Part shown: in pieces, positions 45,301 to 56,663 of the stretch
How the letters are laid out: each line of letters begins with the position of its first letter
Numbering within the stretch: the stretch's first letter is position 1
Assembly (NCBI GenBank): GCA_016169945.1
Contig: JADLSH010000389.1
Coordinates: forward strand, 496,001 to 560,000
Reading direction: 5' to 3'
Length of the DNA: 64,000 nucleotides
Source of the DNA: Trachythela sp. YZ-2020
Taxonomy: Eukaryota > Cnidaria > Anthozoa > Malacalcyonacea > Clavulariidae
Notes under the pieces: generated by a model
What the model was told of the DNA's origin: nothing
The model's database searches: none
Seen by the model: only the letters and a program-made list of their open reading frames with translations
Program-made: the position numbers and the translations under genes

Positions 45301-45480
45301 TATTTTGTATTTTGAAGAAAACAAGAATTGTTTACTCAACAAAAGAGCTGAAATAATTTCACGGTGTCTTCATCGTAACAAATTTCGCGTAAACAACACA
45401 AACAAAGCAATGCATGCACATATTGTCTCCCACATACACCCCCACGTTCCGGCAGGAAGCATATAAGCGGTCATTCCTTT
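42385..45480 (+). pseudogene. Penelope-like element, RT to GIY-YIG (plus arm of pair 2, interrupted)
   Basis: Plus strand, head to head with the preceding fragment at about 42385. 42385-42668 encodes WFGNIKDKDRHSFISFDIAD and FYPSISEKLFDQALSWASNL (RT motif A region), then [16 protein letters not shown] in another frame. A deletion joins this to [18 protein letters not shown] (about 42690-42748), removing the YRDD motif. The element is split by a 1.9 kb insertion (42749-44663) and resumes at 44676 with QRRNRQRNIIWFNPPFSKS. At 44895-45356 it has NCSCRENTICPLQKQC, NYIGMTATTFKGRLANYTKS (GIY-YIG) and RCNLCLEE. The C-terminal tail runs on in another frame to 45466. Confidence 0.75.
42749..44663. mobile_element. 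Composite insertion of a TRIM-like LTR unit, 12-bp target duplication
   Basis: Flanked by GCACTTAGGCAT at 42737-42748 and 44664-44675, inside the Penelope coding sequence. Contents: unit A (42749-43309, minus), unit B (43310-43909, minus, direct repeat of A with 30 extra bases), a Penelope-derived hairpin piece (43910-44052), and unit C (44053-44663, plus, an inverted copy). Read on the coding sense of C, the unit has GAAGGGG followed by TGTCCTTAAAC (polypurine tract and LTR start), TATATAAG, AATAAAA, a likely LTR end at GGAGTCA, and TGGCGAGG 15 bases later (primer-binding-like site). LTR is about 360 bp and the internal part about 235 bp, with no ORF. That is the layout of a terminal-repeat retrotransposon in miniature. 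Confidence 0.55.
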
Positions 45481-45676
45481 CGATACTTGTCACTGCCTGA
45501 TGATTCTTTTACAGATCTCCACTACAGCCTGTTCCATGCGAGAATCAATCTTTCAGGTGGAAGAGAAATTTTTAGGTGTACAAAATAATAATGGTGTTAA
45601 TTCGCTGGTGATAATGTTACATTGTTCCAGTATTATGCCTAAAAGCGAACCTAAATGTATGAAATAAGACACATTA

Positions 45677-45910
45677 AGCCTGGTTTTCACAACGCAAGCA
45701 TAAGCGTAAGCATAAGAGATCAAACGTTCTGACATTAACGTAAGGATATCAAAACCTTCCGTTCTGTTGCGCTTGCGCTTATGTCAGAGTAAACAAGGCT
45801 TACGTCGCAGTGAGAACAATGCAAGCATAAGCACATCAAAGCGTTCCGCTCTCACGTTTATGCTTACGTTTGCTGCATGCTTACCCTTATGTCACAGTGA
45901 AAACCAGGCT
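45677..45910. mobile_element. 234-bp MITE with TTA target duplication (PIF/Harbinger type)
   Basis: Terminal inverted repeats AGCCTGGTTTTCAC / GTGAAAACCAGGCT, flanked by TTA on both sides (45674-45676 and 45911-45913). Internal GCATAAGCGTAAGCATAAG motifs also occur inverted near the right end. A 3-bp TTA duplication is characteristic of PIF/Harbinger. A related end (CAAACCAGGCTTAAG) occurs near 52058-52073. Confidence 0.85.
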
Positions 45911-45913
45911 TTA

Positions 45914-46520
45914 GACCCCAATATTTCTATGCGCAATAACCAAAATAGCTGTATCTTCCCTAACGTTACTCATTGGAGGATGGTACTACAAATATAAGCC
46001 AAACTTAACGTTGCTAAATGGATGCAATCTAGTCCTTTGAAAAAGCGTAAACTTGACGAAAACTGTAAACACAACTTTCTTCATACCTCGTCCAATTATA
46101 TTATCTCATATTTTCACCAAAACATGAAAACGAAGCAAACGCTGAGGCAGCAATTTTTGAAATCAGCGCAAATAACTTTCCTTGTGGGATGACGTCATAC
46201 CCAAACGTACACTAAAATAGAATGAATGCATGAAAACGAAGCAGAAGACCCCACTAATTCTCCATATTATATCGATTTTTAAAATTAACGCAAGAAACTT
46301 GGCAAGAATCGCTACCTTTCATAAATCCCGTCGTCGGTGACGATCCGCCTCTTTTCTTTCTTGTCTAATACTCAAAATATCCAAGATGACAAGATCTAAA
46401 ATATTCGGCTATCTCATGGCATGAGTATTTAAAAAGAAGAACAAAAGAGCGATGGGGTCCAGATATACCGTATGCAGACTTCAATTCGACGTTTACGCGG
46501 TTTTAGGTATTGTAGATTAT
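45914..46520. repeat. Unclassified repeat, related to 52310-52445
   Basis: 46380-46520 shares GATGACAAGATCT(A/G)AAATATTC, AACAAAA(G/A)AGCGA and CACGCGGTTTTA-type blocks with 52317-52445. The remainder has no gene. Confidence 0.5.
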
Positions 46521-47102
46521 TAACAATTATTGGATGAGGCAGAGCAGGATATCCATAATTATTCAGACCAAGGCCAACGTTATCTGCCGAAGCGAAGCTG
46601 AGGCGGATAACGTTGACCGAGGTCTGAATAATTATCGATATCCTGCGTAAGCCGAATTCAATAATTGTTTTATTATTCATTTTGTAACATGCATTGACGA
46701 ATAGAACAAGCAAATATTGAAAACAAAGATTTTATTACTGTTCATAAATATCAATACAGAAGAAATATGAGAATATTTCAAAAATACCTCTCTTGCCACT
46801 TTTGTGCCTTTTTTGTGTTTGCCGAGTCTTTGTTTTCTACTATTTTCTCAATTTCTTCGTTTGAAAACGTTGCGAAACGAGCACTAGCCATTGTAAATAT
46901 TAAAACTTGAAGACAAAACAAACTTCAAAATTTCCCGCTTATTTGTAATTTTATGCGATATACCGCTGGAATATTCCGGGCGCCGTCCAATTATCTCTGC
47001 AGATTACTGTTTCCGCTGAAAATAGCGCGGGCACCGGCAGATATCGATAATAATTCGCAAGTTTTTAGCCAATAAGAAAACGATAACACAGTACAATGAA
47101 TA
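46521..47102. mobile_element. Fold-back element, longer inverted copy
   Basis: Minus-orientation copy of 22119-22562. The hairpin end is at 46521-46669 (AACAATTATTG ... CAATAATTGTT) and the other end near 47102 (GTACAATGAAT). It is about 580 bp because it has an extra internal segment (about 46775-46910). Confidence 0.75.
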
Positions 47103-47252
47103 ATAATATAAATACAGTGCTTGTTGTAAGCCAGATCGTGATATGACGCTTTCATTTAGTTTAAACTGGATTACACATAATTTTATGTATTTTCCAACCG
47201 TAGAAAGCATGGTGGTACAAGTCCTGATCATGGAAACAATAAGATAAGGTTT

Positions 47253-48767
47253 GTGACATCTGAAATTCTAATTACCGAGTGTACGCTAGAGTGCTGCAGA
47301 AATCGGATAGCTGCAGAAATCGGTTCGAGTGATGGCATGTTCAAGGGCAAGATTGTTATGGCTGACAATTCATCCCAGACAAAAGGAGAGGAAACGGATG
47401 AACCCCGAGCCTTACATACGAGACAGGTTTATCCATGTTTATGTCGAGAAGTTGCTTCGGATATCGAAAGTCTTAAATCTAAAATTTCTACTTTGCAGTC
47501 GTCAGTTTATTCTTTTGAAAATACACTAAAAGATCATGACACAATACTGCCTTTGTATAACAGGGCAGTTAACTTAAATGAGAAATATCTAAAAGAAATA
47601 AATGACAGTAAACAATATAATATTATAATAGGTCTTGAGCAAAAATTGGTTAAACTCGAGGAAGAGAGGGATTCTTTGCAGCAGGCAACAAGGCTTATTG
47701 CTCAAGATAAATATAATCGAAATGTGGGTGTAAGTGAACCTTCAGCACAAAGCTATGTCTCACACACAAACAGTGTCGGCTATTCATGCAGCCAAACTGA
47801 AAGCCACCGCCAAGTGTGGCAAAATGTACTAACGAGTAATAAAACTTTTTGTAATAAAAAAAATCATCAACAACAAATTCCACATACATCGGACATGCCT
47901 GCTCATAATAGATTTCAATCTCTAATTGATGAGGGTGCACACAATAGCTCTGATCAACCGAAACAAAATCACGAAAACACTCTAATTGAGAATACACAAA
48001 CATGGCATAACCCACGAGAACAAATTCAATAAAAAAATAACTCTGGAGAGCAACCATGAATCAATGAACATAGCAATGAACTCCTGCTTCAACAAGACAG
48101 AAACCAGCGTCAGACTACCAACAATCAACGAAGTAGACAAATCAACCATCCTACGGATCATACAGAACAGAGTGTAGTTTTAATCGGGGACTCGATAATA
48201 AAGAATTTTGTCCCTCAGAATCTCTCACGAAAAAAAGTGTATAAGTTCACCTATCCCGGTAAAGCAGCAGAGGAAATCGAGTCAGAAATCCAAAATATAG
48301 ATTCACACATCACGCCCTCGCATGTTATAATACATTGTGGCACGAACAATCGTCCAACAGATCAAACCAATGTTTGTCTTGAAAAAATAGGACAATTGTG
48401 TTCGTCGGTACAAAACAAATTTCCAAATGCCCACATTGGAGTGTCGAGTATTACAATACGAAGGGACATTCAGGCTTCTGCCAAAATAGAAGAAGTAAAT
48501 AATAAAATCAAGGAAATGTGTAGTGGACATAATTATACTTTTATACATCATAACAACATAAACGAGACTTGCATTAATAATAGTAAGCTACATCTAAATG
48601 CAAAAGGTTCAGCTTTACTTGCAGTTGGTTTCATTAATTTCCTACGGGGAAAGAAGCTGCTATCATCTTCTTTATATAAGAACCATCCCGAAAATTTTCG
48701 GATAGAAGAGACAATATGTCAGCTAGGGGACATACTCAGAACAATCACAAGGAGGCGGACTCGCTAA
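47253..48767 (+). pseudogene. CR1-like LINE ORF1 with coiled coil and SGNH hydrolase-like domain
   Basis: One frame from about 47253 (first ATG 47337) to the stop at 48765-48767, interrupted by TAA at 48030-48032 and TGA near 48057. The N-terminal half has a CLCREVASDIESLKSKISTL coiled coil with heptads to about residue 150, then a polar Gln/His/Asn-rich linker. The C-terminal half has VVLIGDSIIKNF (GDS block I), VIIHCGTNN (block III-like) and KLHLNAKGSALLAVGF (the DxxH-like block, with LHLN). SGNH/esterase domains are known in ORF1 of CR1-group LINEs. The ORF2 frame begins at 48716, overlapping by about 50 bp. Confidence 0.7.
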
Positions 48768-51700
48768 CTTCCACAATAAATTGTATTAATATGAGATCTG
48801 AGGATGAGTCAGTTTCAAGTCATTCTGCCTCAATATTGTCTGACTTTGATGTTTCCAATTTGAAAGGCTTGAGGATTGCAAATTTAAATGTGAATAGTCT
48901 TCTCAAGCATATCGATGAGATTCGCATTATGTTATCTGATCACCCCTTTGATATTTTGGCTATTAATGAATCTAAAATTGACCCCTCAATTCTGGACTCC
49001 GAAATTTACATACACGATTATTCGATAGTCCGTCTAGCTCCGTCTATAGCGTCCGTCTAGCCCCCAGCGGGGCCGGTGTGGTTCTTTACATAAAAAACTA
49101 TTCCATATTTCGAAAGAAAGGATTTAATTTCAGATAATCTTGAAATGATATGTGTAGAAATTAATAGGCAACATACCAGGCCTTTCTTAATAAGTACTTG
49201 GTATCGACCACCTAATTCCGAGCTTGACATATTTAATAACTTTGAATTGTTTCTTTTTAAGTGTGATATCGAAAATAAGGAACTAATTCTGGTTGGGGAC
49301 CTAAACTGTGATGTTAATAAGGCACCTCCAGACCCGCATACTCGTAAGCTACAATCACTATGCTCCTTATATCAATTAACTCAAGTCATACATGAACCTA
49401 CGATAGTTACAGAGACAACATCCACACTAATTGATCTTATACTGACTAATACACTTGAAAATATTTTGTTCACTGGTGTCATACACCTTGGCATATCAGG
49501 CCATAGCTTAGTATACGCTGTAAGAAAATTTAAATTCTAAATCTAGACCTACTATAAGAGAAGTCCGGGATTCAAACATTTTTCAGATTCGGAATTCCGC
49601 GCTAACTTATTTCACGTACCATGGGATACTATTCTTTGGTATGATGATCCCAACACATGTTGACTTGTTTGGAAATTCTAAATATGCATGCACCTCTTCG
49701 GCATAAACGAACTAAAGCTAACTCTGTCCCTTGGATTACACCTGCTATCAAACAGCAAATGAGAAATAGGGATTACCATAAAAAGAAAGCCATAAAATAT
49801 AACTCTAGAATTCACTGGGGAAAATATCAGTCCTTGCGGAATAAAGTAAATATACAAATGCGCAAAACTAAATCTGATTTCTATCATAGAGAGATTGAGG
49901 ACTGTGCTAAATTGAAAGATTTATGAAAGAGTCACTCATAAACTCTCTTACTGGAAAGAATAATAAATCTACTATAGTATTACCAACTCGAAACTTATTG
50001 CCGAATCCTTCAATGAATATTTTGTTAATATTGGGCCTAAATTGGCATCTGAGGCAAATTATGAATCTTTTGATGAGGAAATAACTAACTGCAATAATCC
50101 CAGTCCTTCAATAAATACAGCATTTTAGGGCTACTTCCATCAAATTAACATAGAAAATGTAGCCTTGGCACTAATGACCCTAAAGGCAAATAAATCTACT
50201 GGTCTGGATAAAATTCCAGCCAAAGTTCTGAAACTCTCTTCAAATATTATTGCTCCGTCGTTAACTTATATTTTTAATTTATCACTTGAAACCGGTATCT
50301 ATGTTGACGACTGGAAACGTGCACGAGTAATTCCAATTTACAAATCAGAAGATAGACGGAAACGCGAAAATTATAGACCAATTTCTATACTACCAATTGT
50401 AAGTAAAGTCTTTGAGAAAGAGGTTTTTCAACAGGTGTATAGCTATCTTTCTGATAATTCATTACTATCTTCTTTTTTTGTTAACTTAACAGTATGACTG
50501 ATGGTAAGGACAACAGAACTATTAGTTCCTTATTAAGTTCCACCAAAAATTGGCAAATATTACACAAAACGTATAACAATACATAAAATTACAAATTGCA
50601 ATATATCACGAACTATGCATTCCTACATATTTACAAACAACAGTTTGTTGATACGAACGACACTTGCTACACAGAGTTTTCCAAGTTCTAGGTCTGTCTA
50701 TATCGAAGATAGTGTTCAGTTTATTGGTATAATATATACACGAAATATTATTAAATAAAATGCACAATTATTTCGGTATGTTGGGAGTCCAATTAAAATG
50801 GGTTGAGTCCTATCTAAATAATAGAGAGCAGCGATGTTTGGTACATGGACAGATATCGAGCCCCAAAAAGATAAAATGTGGAGTTCCACAAGAGTCTATC
50901 TTGGGTCCTTTTTTATTTTTATTATATATAAACGATATGCCTGATTCTTTAGAATACTCAGTTCCATCCCTCTTGGCTGATGACACAGAAATCTATGCAT
51001 CTTCTAACGACTACGTTGACCTTATAGCTAAAATAAACCTTGATCTTGAAAACATCCGAAAATGGATGCTACAAAATAAGCTTCAAATTCATCCTAAGAA
51101 ATCTAAACATATGTTTATTCGATCATCGTATAACATTAAAAATAAAGTATGTAGTAACCCTATTCTAATTAATAACATGCCGATACCTAGATCTGATAAC
51201 TATTCATGCCTAGGCATGAATATAGATGAAAAACTTACTTCGGAAAAACATGTTGACACTATATGTTCAAAAGTTGGCAAGTTCATTGGGGCAATGAGAA
51301 GAGTTAAGCATTTTGTACCATTAAAGACACTAAAACTGTTATATAATGCCATTTTGCAACCTTATTTTGATTACTGCAGCCCTCTCTGGGACAAATGTGG
51401 AATAGGCCTAAGAGACAGCGTGCAAAAAATCCAAAACCGCGCTGCATGAGTAATTACTGGGGCACCTTATGACATTCGATCCGTTGATTTGCTTGCAAAC
51501 CTTCACTGGAACCACTTAGAAGTAAGACACAACTACTTGAAATCTGTCTTTATGTATAAAATTCTTAACGACCACACCGCACCCAGCCTAAGGGAATCCT
51601 TCCGATTAAATAATGAAAGTGATAATACCTATGATCTTAGAAATAGAGAAACTGATTTGGCACTTCCTAAGCCGAAAAAGGAATTCGTCAAAAGATGCTT

Positions 51701-51803
51701 CAATTATAATGGGGCTGTACTTTGGAATAATCTACTCTATGACGCAAAAATTGCTCCATCTTTAAGTTCTTTTAAAAGGACGGTAAATCAAAGAATGACT
51801 TGA
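48716..51803 (+). pseudogene. CR1-like LINE ORF2: APE endonuclease and reverse transcriptase, broken
   Basis: APE domain: LRIANLNVNSLLKHIDEIR, DILAINESKID (catalytic Glu), then after a frameshift at a CCGTCTAGC micro-repeat (about 49030-49065) STWYRPPNSELD, LVGDLNCDVN and GISGHSLVYA. RT: KANKSTGLDKIPAKVLKL, RVIPIYKSEDRRKRENYRPI, then at about 50478-50755 the expected motif A segment is replaced by unrelated AT-rich sequence. It resumes with CGVPQESILGPFLFLLYIND (motif B) and LLADDTEIYAS (motif C). The C-terminal part (ANLHWNHLEVRHNYLKSVFM, ALPKPKKEFVKRCFNYNGAV) ends at 51803 after a TGA at 51447-51449. No active enzyme is expected. Confidence 0.75.
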
Positions 51804-51972
51804 AACTGGCTCGTCCTTTTTCATTTTCCCAATGGAATATCTGTATTATAGAAGTGTTGCATCTTGTAGTTTGTAGTATCTTGTTATGTATCATATGTTT
51901 TTTTTTTATCTTGCCACGCCCCTCATTGAAATCAGCTTATAAGTTGTTGAGGCTAGCGTGCCTAAATAAAGT

Positions 51973-52041
51973 TTGTATGTATGTATGTATGTATGTATGT
52001 ATGTATGTATGTATGCGTGTATGTATGCATGTATGTATGTA
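51973..52041 (+). repeat. (TGTA)n tail of the CR1-like LINE
   Basis: AATAAAGTTTGTATGTATG... directly after the LINE 3-prime UTR; about sixteen TGTA/TGCA/TGCG tetramers. Short 3-prime microsatellite tails are characteristic of CR1-type elements. Confidence 0.85.
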
Positions 52042-53755
52042 TTCGCATTCGTGTGAAGTGCAAACCAGGCTTAAGCCCACACAGCCGTATCTATAGTGCT
52101 CAAAAGCAATGCTTAATTAAAAATCGATACCAGTTAGTTCAATTTGCAGCGTCAAGTCGCATTTGTTGCCCTTGTTATCAACCATAGTGTAGCCAGGGTG
52201 ACTGGATATTAATGAGCTATATATAGTCTGGAAAAAGTGTCCATCACTGAGTGACAAAAGTTGCGGCAAAACATGGCTGATTCTGCTGACGCCAATTGTT
52301 TTTTTACGAAACTCAAGATATCAAAGATGACAAGATCTGAAATATTCAGCAATCTGATTGCGTAAGCATTTAAGTGTGGAACAAAAAAGCGACGATGCCC
52401 AGATACTTACAGACTACAGTTCAACCGTCACGCGGTTTTAATTATTTGAAATTATTCTGCACACGTTTCCCCCAAAAGATGCTCCCACTATATTTTGTCC
52501 CCGAGCCAACGGCGCGTAAGCGACGTTCCGAGCGTTAACCTGAGCGCGAGGGTACTAATTCTGCTTGGCTATTTACACTGGTGAAAGGAGAGCTAGCCGA
52601 TTTCAAAGTTTATCAATTATCGCTGGCGCGTGGCTATGGCTTACCATTCATGGGTGGACCTCCTACTGATCTCAAATATAAGACGGGTTGCCAGGAGTGG
52701 AATGAGCGAAAGTGTTTTTAAAAACTTGTAATGTCACTTTTTAAATAAAAAGACATACGAGAACTTTGAAACTCGTTTGGTGGAAGAGCCGTGACATGAA
52801 TTTTTTCGCTTTTATTTTACAAAAAAGATAAGAAGATATATAATTATGATCGAAAGAGCCAAAATATAATTTAGTCAAGTAAAATAATTTGTATAAATTA
52901 TTGATGTATTTGTTGTTCTAAAGAAATGTTGCTTAAAATATACGATTTTCCACTAAATAATTTCAATACATGTGTAACTTTCTTAAATTATCCTATTTTA
53001 TGTTATCAACAAACTTTAAATTTAAAAAAAGCAAATTAATTTCACGAGAGAATTGCATAATTTGAAGTATTATAATTTCAAACACAAAGTTTATAAACAG
53101 TTTAGTTTTATGAATATTTTCAAAATGTTTTACGAAACGTCTAAGGTTGGATTTTACTTCATTTCCAAGCTTATAGAATGCACAATAACATACCTACATC
53201 ATGTATTTTGGAAATGGATAATTCTATAGATGAAACTGCTAATCTTTTTATTGCTTTTGCAGTTTTGTACTGTACAAAATATATATATATCACTGTGTTG
53301 CCATGACTATCACTTGAATACTTGATTGACTTGAGGCCAGCAAGCGTTCGGTCAGCGCAGAGGTTTGCTAATTACCATTACTTCATGTTCAAACAAAGTC
53401 TGAGAACTATAGTTGTTTAGTTGATGCTGCATGATTAGGGGATGCTGCATGCTTGTATTTCTAGTAGTATTAGTACGTTAGCTTTGGAAAAAGTTTCAGG
53501 TTTTTAGATTGGATGAAATAACTATCGTATCATGTCAATACATTGATATTTGAATGATCAACATATCCCACTGTTTGTCGCCTTCAGGAATCACTTAAGG
53601 TGGCAACACCAATTTTGCAACTTGTCCAAGTAAAGTATTATGCTGCAACATCGCCATTTGAGCTAGTGAAATTTTAACCGATTGTGTCTGTGACTATTAT
53701 TATACAACACAGTATGCTGATATCTTCGGTGATGAATTATTTAATACATTATTCT
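52042..53755. other. Mixed repeat remnants, no gene recognised
   Basis: Contains the relative of 46380-46520 (about 52310-52445) and an inverted relative of the 7630-7700 segment (52496-52580, GTCCCCGAGCC and GAGGGTACTAATTC). 52700-53755 is AT-rich without supported exons. Confidence 0.4.
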
Positions 53756-53803
53756 GAGTCTATAGACTAAGTCAATAATATTAATATTTATAGATATGAA
53801 AAT

Positions 53804-54226
53804 ATGTCGGGAATTTTCAGCGCCGCTAGAAGAGGAAATTTTCGGGAAGTAAAAATGTTGGTCGAATCTGGTAGTGATGTTAACAAAAAAGATCTGTATG
53901 ACAAGACAGTTCTTCATTTTGCAGCGGAATCTGGTTCTGCAGAGATTGTGAAATATTTAGTTGAACATGGTGCGAACGTAAATTCTGAAAACAGATGGAA
54001 TGAATCTGTTCTTAACTTTGCAGTTGAATCTGGTTCTCTAGAAATTGTGAAATATTTAGTTGGACATGGTGCGAATGTAAATTCTCAAGACGATAAAAAT
54101 GAAAGTGCTCTTCACCTTGCTGTCCAATCTGGTTCCATAGAAATTGTCAATCTTTTAGTTGAACATAATGCTAAGGTATGTTGTAAAAACGTGCAATATG
54201 ACGCTGCTGTTCGCTATATGCTGTGA
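53804..54226 (+). pseudogene. Truncated ankyrin-repeat paralogue
   Basis: ATG at 53804, 140 codons, stop at 54224-54226. Residues 1-130 align without gaps to the protein at 37926 (MSGIFSAARRGNFREVK; LYDKTVLHFAAESGSAEIVK; RWNESVLNFAVESGSLEIVK), giving about four ankyrin units. In the fifth unit a one-base shift (after VQYDAAV) runs into a stop, and nucleotide similarity ends a few bases later at AACTGG. Repeats 5-7 and the tail are missing. The remaining repeats look well conserved, so a short protein could still be made, but truncation by rearrangement is more likely. Confidence 0.65.
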
Positions 54227-55344
54227 CAACTGGAATGAGTGCTCCTGTCTTCCGTCAGTCACAAATGTTCCGGCAAACACGTTGCGGATTTCGGCTACTG
54301 CAGAGGCAAATTGATTACATTTTTTATGGTTATTACCACTGACCAACTGCGATTGGAAGCTTAAGGTTACGATACATGTTGCATGCGACGCTCTAAACCG
54401 ATCATGGCCAGAAATGTGAGACAGTCAGCGCTGCATTTCGCTTGCGTACAAATGCATTAGTAAGAAGTTTCAATCCGCTTATCTTTACTAGACACAGGTA
54501 TATCACCCCCTCGAACCAACTGCTGAAAGCGAAGACCAGAATCCACCAGGTTTTTGCGGACACCTTGTTGTCCCGCTCTCTCCAGGTATACAAGGTGTAA
54601 AAAAAAGAATTCTCGATTCAAGTGCAGATTTTGAAATAGGACAGTGAAACTTAGAAATAATCGTGCTTATTTCGCAAAAAAGTCCCCAAAATATGGAAGC
54701 TTTTTGCAGATAGTCGATCAAAATCAAGTAACCACAGCTTCCTGTGCACCACTTTTAATTTATTACTAATTTTCCGTGCAGAACGGTGCTGGTTTAAACA
54801 GTTTAAGCTTCCGGCCACTAACTTGTTAATTTCTATTTACGTTAAAATTAGCTTACGGCACTATTCGACAGGCAGTGTACGGAGATTGTTTTACTATATT
54901 TTTTGGATTGATTCAGGACTATAAACAAATTCACAGCCCAATATCTTAAACTCTTTATCGTCCGACGTAAAAGCGCTGTATTTACGATCAGTTGTTTCAA
55001 ATGTAAATATCTCCAGACGTGTTTACTCTCTGGCAACAGGAAACGCGTCACTCGATAGCTTACGACTTCCTCTTTAAAATGATATGTTGTTTGGTCCGAT
55101 TCATATTATATATCGAAATTAATTTGCATACATGCTCATAAATTTTCTAAAATTTTTACCATTATTGTTGATATAAACCTGAATTGCCAGAACACGATTT
55201 AGAATTTGCTCTGCAATGTTCCACAAAAGTTGTAGCTCATGAAAAAAGTAATATTGTTGGAAAGTTTCATTGCCTTTGAAGAAGTAGAACTATTTTTATT
55301 TTTTTTTTCAAATTCGCATACAAATGACCGTTGAAATTTAATTC
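54227..55344. other. No gene recognised
   Basis: Unrelated to the 3-prime half of the ankyrin gene; contains no supported ORF. This is where the older duplication lost repeats 5-7 or was replaced. Confidence 0.4.
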
Positions 55345-55855
55345 CCGCACGCGATATAAATTACGAAAATGCCATATAAGGTTAGTGTTGCTTGCTATAA
55401 ACCAATGAAAATCCGCCATCTAGGCAATGACATCACGAGGAATCGATTGCCGGTACTTTCAAGCCGATAGGGTGCAAAGATCCCGGAGATTTTAGCTTCC
55501 GAAGTTGTCCGAGCGTGCGCCGACGCTGCAACAAGAAGGCATTTTCACGAGAATTGCCATAAAAGGGCTAGATTATTTCGTAATTTAAACAAAATGGAAG
55601 TCTTTAATAGATTTTTTGAAGACCTGTCGAATGGTGTTTGTAGCGTTTAAACCAAAGGTAGGAAAGCGAAATGAACTTTTAAATAGTTTATATATTTTTA
55701 ATTTGTAAACAAAACAAAATTCAGAGTGTTTAAAAGGGGCTAAATCGGCCGCATAGAGTAGTAACCAAACAACATTTACTTATCTAAAGAGATCGTAAAA
55801 CGCTGAATCGAACGGTAGTATTTTCGTCCATGTTTGGAGCATGGTGAAGTGATCT
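55345..55855. repeat. Second copy of the ankyrin 3-prime flank
   Basis: Matches about 39060-39560 in the same orientation, with visible divergence and small indels. Confidence 0.75.
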
Positions 55856-55889
55856 TAAAGTGCACATATAATGTTTGGGGATTTTACAT

Positions 55890-56156
55890 ATTTGTGATAT
55901 TCGGACATGCTAAAACGAAATGCGATACATCTTCTTTCAAAAAAGCTTCATTTTTTTGGCCTTATGGGCTGTTAAGTTACCGGAAGTGACGTGAAATAAG
56001 GCATTTTGTGGCAAGAAACAAAACGAAACTGATTTGAATTGCCTTGTTTCACGTCACTTCCTCTAACTTTAACAGCGAAAAAGACCATAAAGTGAAGATT
56101 TTTTCGGAGAAGATGTATTGCAGATCTTTTTAGAATGTTCTGGGATCATAAATATT
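55890..56156. mobile_element. MITE with long inverted repeats, inserted in the left palindrome arm
   Basis: Inverted arms include GATACATCTTCTTTCAAAAAA and its counterpart near 56122, and GTTACCGGAAGTGACGTGAA with its counterpart (TTTCACGTCACTTCCTCTAAC). The right arm has the empty site (TTTTACATA joined to TAGTCTAGG), and the flanks suggest a TA duplication. So it arrived after the palindrome formed. Confidence 0.7.
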
Positions 56157-56635
56157 AGTCTAGGACCTGTATAGGAGTTTGTATGCGTTTCATTTAGCAC
56201 AGGCAATCTCAACTGTTTTAGGGTAAAATGACCATGGCGGTCATTATGTGCCAAAACCTGAATCCGCGACGAAAGTCCTGAAAATGACCCCGCCCTGAAA
56301 CGGCAGTGCCGACGTAGCTCTAACTTCCGAAAAGCAGAAGCGACAGCCTTTCTGAAGTGCTTATAGTGTTTAGAAGGTTGCTTTTAGGGGTAGTTATTGG
56401 AAGAAAAAATTTGTCTAAGTATAATATTTTACAAGAAAATGACCATGCACCACCCCAGGTCAACTGCTAATTATCCATGAAATAACTAATATACCTGGCA
56501 GAGATTAAATTTTCTTATTTCCTAACAATTTTTATCATGGGATGAAAAACTATGCTTAATTTAATATAATTATTGTAGATTTCATAAGGATTGACATTGT
56601 TTTGTTTAAATATAATACATTTTATTTCACTTACC

Positions 56636-56663
56636 CCCCACCAAAACACGATTTCAGCCATAT
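56636..56663 (-). other. Mirror copy of the short ATG exon (left palindrome arm)
   Basis: Minus-strand counterpart of 57734-57760: ATGGCTGAAATCG through TGGTGGGG and a GTAAGT donor. It reads leftward, away from the palindrome centre. Confidence 0.35.

Noticed and set aside
51800..52187. ORFs reading MYVCMYVC and similar
   Set aside because: Translation of the (TGTA)n LINE tail.
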